Assembly (NCBI RefSeq): GCF_040822085.1
Contig: NZ_CP162006.1
Span: 3,720,001 to 3,784,000, forward strand
From: Rhodoferax sp. WC2427
Lineage (GTDB): Bacteria > Pseudomonadota > Gammaproteobacteria > Burkholderiales > Burkholderiaceae_C
Length of the DNA: 64,000 nt
Direction: 5' to 3'
Shown here: one piece after another, positions 9,905 to 18,873 of the stretch
Layout: every line of letters starts with the position of its first letter
How positions within the stretch are numbered: the first letter of the stretch is position 1
Notes under the pieces: generated by a model
Databases searched by the model: none
Told to the model about the DNA's origin: nothing
Seen by the model: the letters and a program-made list of their open reading frames with translations, nothing else
Made by a program: the position numbers and the translations under genes

Positions 9905-10756
9905 ATGGTTGAGCGCCGCAGCTTTGGGGCCATTCTGGCCCACGTGGTGCTGATTCTGGGTGTGCTGGTGGTGGCCTTTCCGGTCTACGTCACCTTTGTC
10001 GCCTCCACGCACACGGCGCTGGAGATGGTGCAGCGCCCCATTCCCATGCTGCCCGGCGCGCACTTGGTGGATAACTACCTGACGGTGCTGCGCGGCACCG
10101 GCTCCAGTGGCGGCTCGAACGCGGCGGTCGGGCAAATGATGGTCGTCAGCCTGATTACGGCGCTGACCATTGCCATTGGCAAGATCGCCATCTCGCTGCT
10201 GTCGGCCTTTGCGCTGGTGTACTTTCGGTTTCCATTCAAACAGTTCTTCTTCTGGGCCATCTTTGTCACGCTGATGCTGCCGGTCGAGGTGCGCATCGGC
10301 CCGACCTACAAGGTGGTGGCCGACCTGGGCATGCTCAACAGCTACGCGGGTCTGACGATTCCGCTGATCGCCTCGGCCACGGCCACCTTTTTGTTCCGCC
10401 AATTTTTCATGAGCGTGCCGGATGAACTGGTGGAAGCCGCGCGCATGGACGGTGCCGGCCCGATGCGCTTTTTCAAAGACATCCTGCTGCCTTTGTCCAC
10501 CACCAGCATGGCGGCCCTGTTCGTGATCCAGTTCATCTACGGCTGGAACCAGTACCTGTGGCCGCTGCTGGTTACTACCAACGAAGACATGTACCCGGTG
10601 GTCATCGGCATCAAGCGCATGATCTCCGGCGGCGACGGCCAGACCGAATGGAACCTGGTGATGGCCACCGCCATCCTGGCCATGCTGCCGCCCGCTTTGG
10701 TGGTGATGCTGATGCAGAAGTGGTTCGTCAAAGGCCTGGTAGACACCGAGAAGTAA
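9905..10756 (+). CDS. ugpE: sn-Glycerol-3-phosphate ABC transporter permease
   Basis: The second channel subunit of the Ugp importer, 283 residues with about six membrane segments; the first is AHVVLILGVLVVAFPVYVTF. The EAA loop reads LVEAARMDGAGPMRFFKDILLP. The ending YGWNQYLWPLLVTTNEDMYPVVIGIKRM is typical for UgpE. The downstream gap before ugpC is 72 bases and is filled by a dispersed repeat, so the permease and ATPase genes are separated by a potential hairpin in the message. Confidence 0.95.
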   Translation: MVERRSFGAILAHVVLILGVLVVAFPVYVTFVASTHTALEMVQRPIPMLPGAHLVDNYLTVLRGTGSSGGSNAAVGQMMVVSLITALTIAIGKIAISLLSAFALVYFRFPFKQFFFWAIFVTLMLPVEVRIGPTYKVVADLGMLNSYAGLTIPLIASATATFLFRQFFMSVPDELVEAARMDGAGPMRFFKDILLPLSTTSMAALFVIQFIYGWNQYLWPLLVTTNEDMYPVVIGIKRMISGGDGQTEWNLVMATAILAMLPPALVVMLMQKWFVKGLVDTEK

Positions 10757-10763
10757 TTTATAA

Positions 10764-10820
10764 GAAATAAGCCTCCAGCGCTTATTTGATCAGCACAAGC
10801 AGCTACCAATCTAATAGCAG
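10764..10820 (+). repeat. Dispersed two-hairpin repeat, copy 2
   Basis: Reads AAATAAGCCTCCAGCGCTTA, then TTTGATCAGCACAAGCAGCTACCAATCTAATAGC in two parts: an imperfect palindrome around CGCTTATTTGATCAGC and a terminal GCTA...TAGC hairpin. It occupies almost the whole ugpE-ugpC gap inside the operon. Confidence 0.8.
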
Positions 10821-10828
10821 ACACCCTT

Positions 10829-11845
10829 ATGGCCGCCATCTCTCTCTCTAATATCATCAAGCGCTACGGCAAAGGTCCGAGCGCCAACCAGGTCATCCAC
10901 GGGGTCAACGCCGAGATCAATGACGGCGAATTCATCGTCATCGTCGGCCCCTCGGGCTGCGGCAAATCCACGCTCCTGCGCATGGTGGCCGGGCTGGAAG
11001 AAATCAGCGACGGCACGATCAGCATCGGCGGGCGGGTGGTCAACAACTTGGAGCCCTCGGAGCGCGACATCGCCATGGTGTTCCAAAACTATGCGCTGTA
11101 CCCGCACATGACGGTGTTCGACAACATGGCCTACGGCCTGAAGATCGCCAAGGTGCCGGTGGACGAGATCAAAACCCGCGTCGACAAGGCCGCCAAGATT
11201 CTGGAACTGGGCCAGTACCTCACCCGCAAGCCGCGCGAGCTCTCCGGTGGCCAGCGCCAGCGCGTGGCCATGGGCCGCGCCATCGTGCGCCAGCCGCAGG
11301 TGTTTTTGTTCGACGAGCCACTCTCCAACCTGGACGCCAAGCTGCGCGCCCAGACCCGGCTGGAGATCCAGAAGCTGCACCGTGAACTCGGCATCACCTC
11401 GCTGTTCGTCACGCACGACCAGGTCGAGGCCATGACCCTGGCGCAGCGCATGCTGGTGATGAACGGCGGTGTGGTCGAGCAGTACGGCACGCCCGAGCAG
11501 GTCTACACCCAGCCGGCCAGCACCTTTGTGGCCAGCTTCATTGGCAGCCCACCCATGAACCTGCTCAAGAGCGCCCCCAATGCCGCGCATGGTGGCCCGG
11601 CCAACGCCATCCTGGGCATCCGCCCCGAGCACCTGCACCTCAGCCAAACGGGCTGGAGCCTGGCCGTCGAAACCACCGAAATGCTGGGAGCCGAGCGCCT
11701 GATTTACGCCCGGCTGGGCCAGGAGCTGCTGATCATCCGCACCGACGAGAGCACCGCCGCCCCCGCCATCGGCAGCACGATCTACGCCACGCCGCGGGCC
11801 GACCGTTTGCACTGGTTTAATAGCGAAACAGGAAAACGAATCTAA
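10829..11845 (+). CDS. ugpC: sn-Glycerol-3-phosphate ABC transporter ATP-binding protein
   Basis: ATPase of the Ugp importer, 338 residues. Walker A is GPSGCGKST, the Q-loop [11 protein letters not shown], the signature [14 protein letters not shown], Walker [13 protein letters not shown] and the switch THD. A C-terminal regulatory domain of the MalK type follows ([18 protein letters not shown]). In E. coli UgpC this domain interacts with UgpQ-like partners and phosphate control; here ugpQ starts 2 bases after the ugpC stop, in keeping with that link. The operon order B-A-E-C-Q equals that of E. coli. Confidence 0.96.
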   Translation: MAAISLSNIIKRYGKGPSANQVIHGVNAEINDGEFIVIVGPSGCGKSTLLRMVAGLEEISDGTISIGGRVVNNLEPSERDIAMVFQNYALYPHMTVFDNMAYGLKIAKVPVDEIKTRVDKAAKILELGQYLTRKPRELSGGQRQRVAMGRAIVRQPQVFLFDEPLSNLDAKLRAQTRLEIQKLHRELGITSLFVTHDQVEAMTLAQRMLVMNGGVVEQYGTPEQVYTQPASTFVASFIGSPPMNLLKSAPNAAHGGPANAILGIRPEHLHLSQTGWSLAVETTEMLGAERLIYARLGQELLIIRTDESTAAPAIGSTIYATPRADRLHWFNSETGKRI

Positions 11846-11847
11846 CC

Positions 11848-12621
11848 ATGCACGTCACCGCGCTCAATTGGCCCTACCCCCGCTGGATCGCCCACCGGGG
11901 CGCAGGCAAACTGGCACCAGAAAATACCCTTTCCGCCTTCCGCCTGGGGGCCCAGCACGGCTACCGCATGTTCGAGTGCGACGCCAAGCTCAGCGCCGAC
12001 GGCGTGCCCTTCTTGCTGCACGACGACACGCTGGAGCGCACCAGCACCGGCGTGGGTGTCGCGGGCGAACAGCCCTGGAGCGCGCTGGCACAGCTCGATG
12101 CCGGCAGCTGGCACTCGCGCAGCCAGGCGGGCGAGCCCATTCCCACGCTGGACAACATTGCCGCGTTTTGCCAACGCAACAGCCTGTTTTTGAACATCGA
12201 GATCAAACCCTCGCCCGACACCGACCGCCTGACCGGCGAAAAGGTGGCAGATGCCGCCGCCCGCCTCTGGCAGGGCCAGGCCGTGCCGCCGCTGCTCACA
12301 TCTTTCAGCGTCGCCTCCCTGGAAGGTGCGCAGGCGGCCCAACCCGGCCTGCCGCGGGGCCTGTTGCTCGATACATTGTGGGACGGCTGGCTGCCTGCTG
12401 CGCAGCGCCTGGGCTGCATCGCCATCGTCTGCGACCACACGCTGTGGACGGCCGAGACCGTCGGCCTGGTGAAAGCCGCCGGGATGCGTAGCGCCAGCTA
12501 CACCGTCAACGACGCGCCTTCGGTGCAGCGCCTGACCGCGCTGGGCACCGACGCCATCATCACCGACCGGATCGATCTGTTCGCCCCCGCCGATGGCGCC
12601 GCGCAGGCAGCTAACGGCTGA
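11848..12621 (+). CDS. ugpQ: Glycerophosphodiester phosphodiesterase
   Basis: Cytoplasmic enzyme that splits glycerophosphodiesters brought in by UgpBAEC into glycerol-3-phosphate and an alcohol. The 257-residue protein contains IAHRGAGKLAPENTLSAF (HRG...PENT motif with the catalytic histidine and metal ligand), ECDAKLSADGVPFLLHDDTLERTS (second histidine HDD) and NIEIKPSPDTD. There is no signal peptide. It is the last gene of the ugp operon, and its end overlaps the convergent membrane-protein gene by 11 bases. Confidence 0.95.
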   Translation: MHVTALNWPYPRWIAHRGAGKLAPENTLSAFRLGAQHGYRMFECDAKLSADGVPFLLHDDTLERTSTGVGVAGEQPWSALAQLDAGSWHSRSQAGEPIPTLDNIAAFCQRNSLFLNIEIKPSPDTDRLTGEKVADAAARLWQGQAVPPLLTSFSVASLEGAQAAQPGLPRGLLLDTLWDGWLPAAQRLGCIAIVCDHTLWTAETVGLVKAAGMRSASYTVNDAPSVQRLTALGTDAIITDRIDLFAPADGAAQAANG

Positions 12622-12877
12622 GCGCCCACTGGCTGGTGGCGCAGGCCAGCACCAGCGCCGCGTAGGTGGCCATCTTGCCGTCGTGGCCAAAGAACCACAG
12701 TCCACCCACTAACGCCAACAGGCATACTACAGAATTGATAGCTGCTTGCGCGTACCAGGAGCGCGTAAGCGGCTTATTTTTCATAAATGCCTTGGCGGCC
12801 AACGCGGTCAGCGCCCCCACCACCAACGCCGGTGCGGCGAAATTCAACAGATGAAAAAACGAATCTAAAGGTCCCAT
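12611..12877 (-). CDS. Small membrane protein, unknown function
   Basis: An 88-residue protein from [20 protein letters not shown] with about three hydrophobic stretches ([54 protein letters not shown]). I do not recognise the family beyond a generic inner-membrane protein. It is convergent with ugpQ and overlaps it by 11 bases, and it is divergent from hemA. A longer frame from 12928 would cross the hemA promoter, so I prefer the ATG at 12877. Its middle ([20 protein letters not shown]) is encoded by a copy of the dispersed repeat, which is unusual for a real coding gene; the frame stays open through it. Confidence 0.65.
   Translation of the reverse strand: MGPLDSFFHLLNFAAPALVVGALTALAAKAFMKNKPLTRSWYAQAAINSVVCLLALVGGLWFFGHDGKMATYAALVLACATSQWALSR
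12725..12784 (-). repeat. Dispersed repeat copy 3, inside a coding sequence
   Basis: On the minus strand it reads AAAAATAAGCCGCTTACGCG, then CTCCTGGTACGCGCAAGCAG and CTATCAATTCTGTAGTA, closely matching copy 2. It is translated in frame in the small membrane protein as [17 protein letters not shown]. Confidence 0.65.
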
Positions 12878-12932
12878 AGCCGCAATTTTGAGGCTTTGGC
12901 GGCGCGCAGGCGTTTTAGCCCCGCACAAATTT

Positions 12933-12938
12933 TATAAT
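12933..12938 (+). promoter_or_regulatory. Putative -10 of hemA
   Basis: A perfect TATAAT lies only 6 bases before the hemA ATG (12945). Transcription would then start at or within a base or two of the ATG. I find no good -35 at 16-18 bases and no Shine-Dalgarno sequence. Confidence 0.5.
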
Positions 12939-12944
12939 CGGGCC

Positions 12945-14213
12945 ATGGCAGTTTGGGCATTAGGCATTAACCACAACACCGCACCTCTGGATTTGCGCGG
13001 TCGGTTTGCGTTCGCCCTGGACCAGATCGCCCCCACACTGCACGGCCTGCGCGCCGCGCTGCAAGGCCCCGAAGCCGCCATCATCTCCACCTGCAACCGC
13101 ACCGAAATCTATTGCGCAGGCAACCAGCAGGCGCTGGACCACACGGTGGACTGGCTGGCCCACTCTGGCGGTGTCTCGCCTGCGCTCTTGCGCTCCCATG
13201 CCTACACGCTACAAGACGGCCCGGTGGCCCGGCACGCGTTTCGTGTCGCCAGCGGGCTGGACTCGATGGTGCTGGGCGAGCCGCAAATTCTGGGCCAGAT
13301 GAAGGATGCCATCCGCGTGGCCGAGCAGGCCGGGGCACTGGGCAGCACCTTGAACCAGCTGTTCCAGCGCTCGTTTGCGGTGGCCAAAGAGGTGCGCACC
13401 TCCACCGAAATCGGCGCGCACTCCATCAGCATGGCGGCCGCAGCGGTGCGCCTGGCCGGCCAGTTGTTTGAAGACCTGACCCAGGTGCGCGTGCTGTTTG
13501 TCGGCGCGGGCGAGATGATCGAGCTGGCTGCCACCCACTTTGCCGCCAAAAACCCCAAATCCATCGCCGTCGCCAACCGCACCCTGGAGCGCGGCGAAAA
13601 GCTCGCCATCCGCTTCGGCGGCGAGGTGATGCGCCTGGCCGACCTGCCCAGCCGCCTGCATGAATTCGATGCCGTGGTGAGCTGCACCGCCAGCACCTTG
13701 CCCATCATCGGCCTGGGCGCGGTAGAGCGGGCGCTGAAGCTGCGCAAACACCGGCCGATTTTCATGGTCGATCTGGCCGTGCCGCGCGACATCGAGCCCG
13801 AAGTCAAGGCGCTGGAAGACGTATTTCTGTACACGGTGGACGATCTGGCCCACGTGGTGCAAAGCGGCCAGGCCAACCGCCAGGCGGCGGTGGCGCAGGC
13901 CGAGGTCATCATCGACGCGGGTGTGCAAAGCTTTTTGCACTGGATGGAACAACGCCACCCGGTGCACGGCGTGGTGCCGCTGATCCAGCAGCTCAACGCC
14001 CAGGCCGACGAATGGCGCACCACCGAGCTGGCCCGCGCCCGCCGGCTGCTGGCCAAGGGCGACGACATCGACGCCGTGCTGGACATGCTCAGCAAGGGCC
14101 TGACGCAAAAAATGTTGCATGGCGCGATGGCCGAGCTGCGTGCAGGCGATGCCGACAGCCGTGAACACACGGTACAGGCCATCCACAAGCTGTTTTTGCG
14201 CAAAGAGCGTTAG
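12945..14213 (+). CDS. hemA: Glutamyl-tRNA reductase
   Basis: Reduces glutamyl-tRNA(Glu) to glutamate-1-semialdehyde, the first committed step of C5 tetrapyrrole synthesis. The 422-residue protein starts [18 protein letters not shown] and has the catalytic cysteine at residue 50 in [11 protein letters not shown], the segment [18 protein letters not shown], the NADPH-binding [18 protein letters not shown] and the C-terminal dimerisation helices. An open frame extends 57 bases upstream, but family alignment places the start at 12945. hemA-prfA-prmC is a common gene order in the order Burkholderiales. The likely promoter is so close that the transcript may have no leader. Confidence 0.96.
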   Translation: MAVWALGINHNTAPLDLRGRFAFALDQIAPTLHGLRAALQGPEAAIISTCNRTEIYCAGNQQALDHTVDWLAHSGGVSPALLRSHAYTLQDGPVARHAFRVASGLDSMVLGEPQILGQMKDAIRVAEQAGALGSTLNQLFQRSFAVAKEVRTSTEIGAHSISMAAAAVRLAGQLFEDLTQVRVLFVGAGEMIELAATHFAAKNPKSIAVANRTLERGEKLAIRFGGEVMRLADLPSRLHEFDAVVSCTASTLPIIGLGAVERALKLRKHRPIFMVDLAVPRDIEPEVKALEDVFLYTVDDLAHVVQSGQANRQAAVAQAEVIIDAGVQSFLHWMEQRHPVHGVVPLIQQLNAQADEWRTTELARARRLLAKGDDIDAVLDMLSKGLTQKMLHGAMAELRAGDADSREHTVQAIHKLFLRKER

Positions 14214-14236
14214 CGACGCTGCCTACCCCTGCGCCA

Positions 14237-14267
14237 GGCCCCCAAGGGGCCGTCGTCCCGCCTTGGG
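14237..14267 (+). other. Alternative hairpins between hemA and prfA
   Basis: GGCCCC-CAA-GGGGCC (14237-14251) could form a 6-base stem; alternatively CCCAAGG (14241-14247) pairs with CCTTGGG (14261-14267). No T-run follows, so it is not a simple terminator. It lies 28 bases before prfA and might modulate read-through. Confidence 0.4.
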
Positions 14268-14295
14268 ACTGTTATTGATGTAAGTTGCCCCCTTT

Positions 14296-15378
<1,083 letters not shown>

Positions 15379-15391
15379 CTGCAAGGAACCC

Positions 15392-16393
15392 ATGGCACGC
15401 TCCATCAACAAAGGCCCCAAGCCACAAGGCGGCTACGCCAAAGTGTCCAGTAAGTCCCTGAAAGACGCGAAGGAAAAAAGCGCCAAGCGCATGGCCCCAC
15501 GCCCCGAACGCCCCGGCCTGGGCAAAACGGCACGCGCCGCGGCCCGCCCGGTATCGGTCTACAGCGATGAGGTCAGCACCTTGCAAGTAGCCCTGCTGGG
15601 CGCGCAAAAACACGGCATCGACAAGCTGGACGCCCGCATGCTGCTGCTGCACGCCTTGGGCAAGAACCCGCTGGACGCCGCCTGGCTGCTGGCCCATGGG
15701 CAAGATGCCCTGCGTCCAGCCCAAGCCGCTGCCTTTGGCACCGCCTGCACCCGCCGTCGAACCGGTGAGCCGGTGGCCTACATCACCGGTCAGCGCGAGT
15801 TTTACGGCCTGGACCTGCGGGTCGATGCCCGCGTGCTCGACCCCCGGCCCGATACCGAAACCCTGGTGGACTGGGCGCTGGAACTTTCGACCGGACGAAC
15901 TGCGCCGCTGGTGATCGACCTCGGCACCGGCAGCGGGGCCATCGCCCTGGCGATCCAGAAGGCCCGGCCAGATGCACAGGTTACTGCGGTCGACAACAGC
16001 ACCGACGCGCTCGCCGTGGCCCAGGCCAATGCGGCCCGGCTGGCCCTGCCCGTGGCCTTCCTCCAAAGCACATGGTTGGCAGGGGTGAATGGCACGTTTG
16101 ACCTGGTGGTGTCCAACCCACCGTACATCGCCGATACCGACCCGCATCTGCCCGCCTTGGCACACGAGCCACGCAGTGCGTTGACCGCCGGCCTCGACGG
16201 ACTGGACGACATCCGCCAAATCATCGACCAGGCCCCAGCGCATCTGCGGCCCCAAGGCTGGTTGCTGCTGGAGCATGGTTTCGACCAGGCCCCGGCAGTG
16301 GCAGCGCTGCTGGCGCAGGCCGGCTTTGTGCAGGTGCAATCCCGGCCCGACCTGGCCGGACTCGCGCGCTGCACTGGCGGGCAATGGAATTAA
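15392..16393 (+). CDS. prmC: Release factor glutamine methyltransferase with basic N-terminal extension
   Basis: S-adenosylmethionine-dependent enzyme that methylates the GGQ glutamine of release factors. The 333-residue protein shows the catalytic NPPY at 242-245, the SAM motif DLGTGSGAIALAI and EFYGLDLRVDARVLDPRPDTETLV. In E. coli NPPY lies near residue 183, so this protein carries about 55-60 extra N-terminal residues, rich in lysine, arginine, proline and serine. The start is supported by AAGGAACCC directly before ATG 15392. The extension is described under findings. The gene follows prfA closely and precedes grxD. Confidence 0.93.
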   Translation: MARSINKGPKPQGGYAKVSSKSLKDAKEKSAKRMAPRPERPGLGKTARAAARPVSVYSDEVSTLQVALLGAQKHGIDKLDARMLLLHALGKNPLDAAWLLAHGQDALRPAQAAAFGTACTRRRTGEPVAYITGQREFYGLDLRVDARVLDPRPDTETLVDWALELSTGRTAPLVIDLGTGSGAIALAIQKARPDAQVTAVDNSTDALAVAQANAARLALPVAFLQSTWLAGVNGTFDLVVSNPPYIADTDPHLPALAHEPRSALTAGLDGLDDIRQIIDQAPAHLRPQGWLLLEHGFDQAPAVAALLAQAGFVQVQSRPDLAGLARCTGGQWN

Positions 16394-16394
16394 G

Positions 16395-16453
16395 AGTTTT
16401 TTAGGCCTCTAGCGCTTATTGAATAAGCACAAGAAGCTATTTAAATAATAGCA
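16395..16453 (+). repeat. Dispersed two-hairpin repeat, copy 4
   Basis: One of the cleanest copies: GGCCTCTAGCGCTTATTGAA, TAAGCACAAGAAGCTA, TTTAAATAATAGC. The first hairpin is GCTTATTGAATAAGC; the second is GCTATTTAAATAATAGC. It follows the prmC stop within 2 bases. Confidence 0.85.
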
Positions 16454-16562
16454 AATCGAAAACCGGTGCGTCCTTGGTATGAATGAGGGCACTCCACCGC
16501 GCGCCACCTGCCACGGCACGCTAAGTGAAATAATAGTGGCTTGATATTCAAGGAGTCTTTTG

Positions 16563-16889
16563 ATGAGCGACACACAACAACGCATTGATGCACTGGTCAA
16601 ATCCAACGACGTAGTGCTATTCATGAAGGGCAACGCCAGCTTCCCCCAGTGCGGTTTTTCCGGCCGTGCCATCCAGCTGCTGAAGGCTTGCGGCGTGGAT
16701 ACCAAAACGGTCAAAACCGTCAATGTGCTGGAAGACGACGAAGTCCGCCAGGGCATCAAGGAATACAGCCAATGGCCCACCATTCCGCAGCTCTACATCA
16801 AAGGCGAGTTTGTGGGCGGCTCGGACATCATGATGGAAATGTACGAATCCGGCGAACTGCACCAGATGCTGGGCTCCACAGCCACCTGA
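16563..16889 (+). CDS. grxD: Monothiol glutaredoxin, Grx4 type
   Basis: Small glutaredoxin that binds a [2Fe-2S] cluster with glutathione and hands it on during iron-sulfur protein maturation. The 108-residue protein [20 protein letters not shown] has the CGFS active site with cysteine 30 ([14 protein letters not shown]), the [20 protein letters not shown] segment (cis-proline and glutathione site) and the KG element MKGNASFP. A strong AAGGAG lies ahead. The dispersed repeat separates it from prmC. Confidence 0.96.
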   Translation: MSDTQQRIDALVKSNDVVLFMKGNASFPQCGFSGRAIQLLKACGVDTKTVKTVNVLEDDEVRQGIKEYSQWPTIPQLYIKGEFVGGSDIMMEMYESGELHQMLGSTAT

Positions 16890-17049
16890 TTCCCGGCATC
16901 CACGCACGATTTCGGGCGTGGCGCGGTGTGGTGGCATGTCCACAACGCGCAAATAGGTAGCGCAAGCGGCACTAATGCGCAGCTTGGACCCTGGTACGCT
17001 GGCACGGCTTATGCTGAAATGAAGCCGTGTCTGTAACCAGGAGTAATCG

Positions 17050-18045
17050 ATGGAATCCCGCAGCCTCGTTCCTCATGCGTCCTCGTTCCAACTGCCCGTG
17101 GCCAACGTGCGCAGCGTCTTTCAGCCGCACGATGTCGAGCGCAAACTCGCCAAACTGCCCAGCCGAGAACACGAAAACCTGCGCAGCACCTATGAGCGCA
17201 TGCTGGAGCGCGGCCCCGACCGCTTCCAGGTCAAGCCCTCGGGCATCCCCGAAATGTCGGCCCTGTACCAGGCCCTGCCCAACTTCACCGAGGTGCTGGA
17301 CGACGTAAAACGCCACGTCGCCCTGAGCCAGGACAGCCGTGACGGCCTGGAGGTCACCCCCATCCTCCTGCTGGGCCTGCCTGGCATCGGCAAAACCCAC
17401 TTCGCCAAGAAGCTCGCCGACCTGCTTGGCACCGGCATGAGCCTGGTACCCATGAGTTCCATGACTGCAGGCTGGCTGCTGTCGGGTTCATCCTCGCAAT
17501 GGAAAGGTGCCAAGCCCGGCAAAGTATTTGAGGCGCTGATCGACGGCGAATATGCCAATCCGGTCATCGTGGTGGACGAAATCGACAAAGCCAGCGCCGA
17601 TGCCCAGTACGACCCGCTGGGCGCGCTCTACAGCCTGCTAGAGCACGACACCGCCCAGAACTTCATGGACGAGTTCGCAGAGATTGCTATCGATGCCAGC
17701 CAAGTGATCTGGATCACCACGGCAAACGACCCGCGCGGCATCCCCGAACCGATTTTGAACCGCATGAACGTATTTGAAATCGAGCCACCCTCCCCCGAGG
17801 CCGCGCGCCAGATCGCCCGCAACCTCTACCAATCCATCCGCGCCGAACATGGCTGGGGTGAGCGCTTCGCGCCCGACCCGCACAGCGATTTGCAAGATGC
17901 CTTGGCTGAGCTTGCGCCGCGCGAAATGCGCCGGGCGTTGATGACCGGCTTTGGCAATGCCCGTCTCGATGGCCGCGGCACCGTGCGGGTGGACGACCTG
18001 CCCAAGGCCGCGCTGCACAAAGGCCGCATGGGCTTCATGCAGTAA
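17050..18045 (+). CDS. Stand-alone Lon-type AAA+ ATPase
   Basis: A 331-residue soluble AAA+ protein. Walker A is GLPGIGKT (109-116), Walker B VIVVDEID (172-179), sensor 1 is N226 in TTAND, and an arginine-finger candidate is R238 in PILNRMN. The module resembles the ATPase domain of Lon and its relatives, but the N-terminal substrate domain is short (about 85 residues) and the C-terminal serine-lysine protease domain is absent. It could be a chaperone or remodeller. The start at 17050 follows CAGGAG. The next gene, a convergent secreted protease, ends 12 bases past its stop; I see no functional link. Confidence 0.8.
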   Translation: MESRSLVPHASSFQLPVANVRSVFQPHDVERKLAKLPSREHENLRSTYERMLERGPDRFQVKPSGIPEMSALYQALPNFTEVLDDVKRHVALSQDSRDGLEVTPILLLGLPGIGKTHFAKKLADLLGTGMSLVPMSSMTAGWLLSGSSSQWKGAKPGKVFEALIDGEYANPVIVVDEIDKASADAQYDPLGALYSLLEHDTAQNFMDEFAEIAIDASQVIWITTANDPRGIPEPILNRMNVFEIEPPSPEAARQIARNLYQSIRAEHGWGERFAPDPHSDLQDALAELAPREMRRALMTGFGNARLDGRGTVRVDDLPKAALHKGRMGFMQ

Positions 18046-18057
18046 GGGGAAAAGGCC

Positions 18058-18837
18058 TCAGTTGGCCTTTTGGCGTTGTACCAGTTGCTGGATGTAATTG
18101 GAGGGAATAGCGTACGAGATGCCGGAGGGTTGGCTGATGGCCGACTCTTTGGTTCCCTTCACAAACACCATGTTCACGATACCCACCACTTCGCCCGACT
18201 CGGCATCAAACAGCGGCCCGCCGCTATTGCCCGGATAGGCCGTACCGTCCAGTTGGAAGATATCGAAACCGCCATCCCGGATGCTGCGAATCGACTTTTC
18301 GGTTAGCAACTGCCCGGTGGCTGCTGGCAAAACGATTGGGGTAATGGATGACACCATTGCCCGGTGCGTCACTGGCGAAAACCCCAACGCACCACCAATC
18401 GGAAAGCCCATCAGTGCAACCGCTTGACCTTCACGCACGGTGTTGGAATCCCGCAAGGTCAGAGCAGGCACAGACTCCCCCGCAAACCGCAGCAGTACCA
18501 AGTCGTGCAGACGGTCTTGCTCCAACACCACAGCCTGCCGCAATTGCCACTCGCCTTTGGGCCCTCGCACCTGCACCACCAAATCCGAACCCGTGTTGTC
18601 GTCCGACGGACCGAATAAGACATGGGAATTGGTGATACCCAAGTTACCCCCGACCGCCACAAAACCCGAACCGCGCAAAGTAAACCGGGGACTATTGGTG
18701 CTTTTGTAATAGCCCACGATAAGCATTGAGGGCTTGACCTTTGCAATCACATCCGACAACTCGGCATGCACCATGTAAAAAGGAGAAAGAAAGACCGCCA
18801 ATACAACCGCGCATTGGATAGAAAATTTACCTGGCAT
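18058..18837 (-). CDS. Secreted trypsin-like serine protease (S1C/DegP-like, no PDZ)
   Basis: A 259-residue exported protease. MPGKFSIQCAVVLAVFLSPFYMVHA is a signal peptide. The catalytic triad is visible as H72 (TNSHVLF), D112 (LHDLVLLRF) and S205 (PGNSGGPLF), as in the trypsin-like DegP relatives. No PDZ domain is present. A longer frame has a further start upstream, but GGAGGTG just before ATG 18837 decides this one. It lies 36 bases after prsT and is likely the last gene of the XrtA-associated operon; a role in processing or quality control of surface proteins is inferred only from this context. Confidence 0.85.
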   Translation of the reverse strand: MPGKFSIQCAVVLAVFLSPFYMVHAELSDVIAKVKPSMLIVGYYKSTNSPRFTLRGSGFVAVGGNLGITNSHVLFGPSDDNTGSDLVVQVRGPKGEWQLRQAVVLEQDRLHDLVLLRFAGESVPALTLRDSNTVREGQAVALMGFPIGGALGFSPVTHRAMVSSITPIVLPAATGQLLTEKSIRSIRDGGFDIFQLDGTAYPGNSGGPLFDAESGEVVGIVNMVFVKGTKESAISQPSGISYAIPSNYIQQLVQRQKAN

Positions 18838-18873
18838 ATTCACCTCCAATGCGTTTTTGATCAAGTTTAAAAA

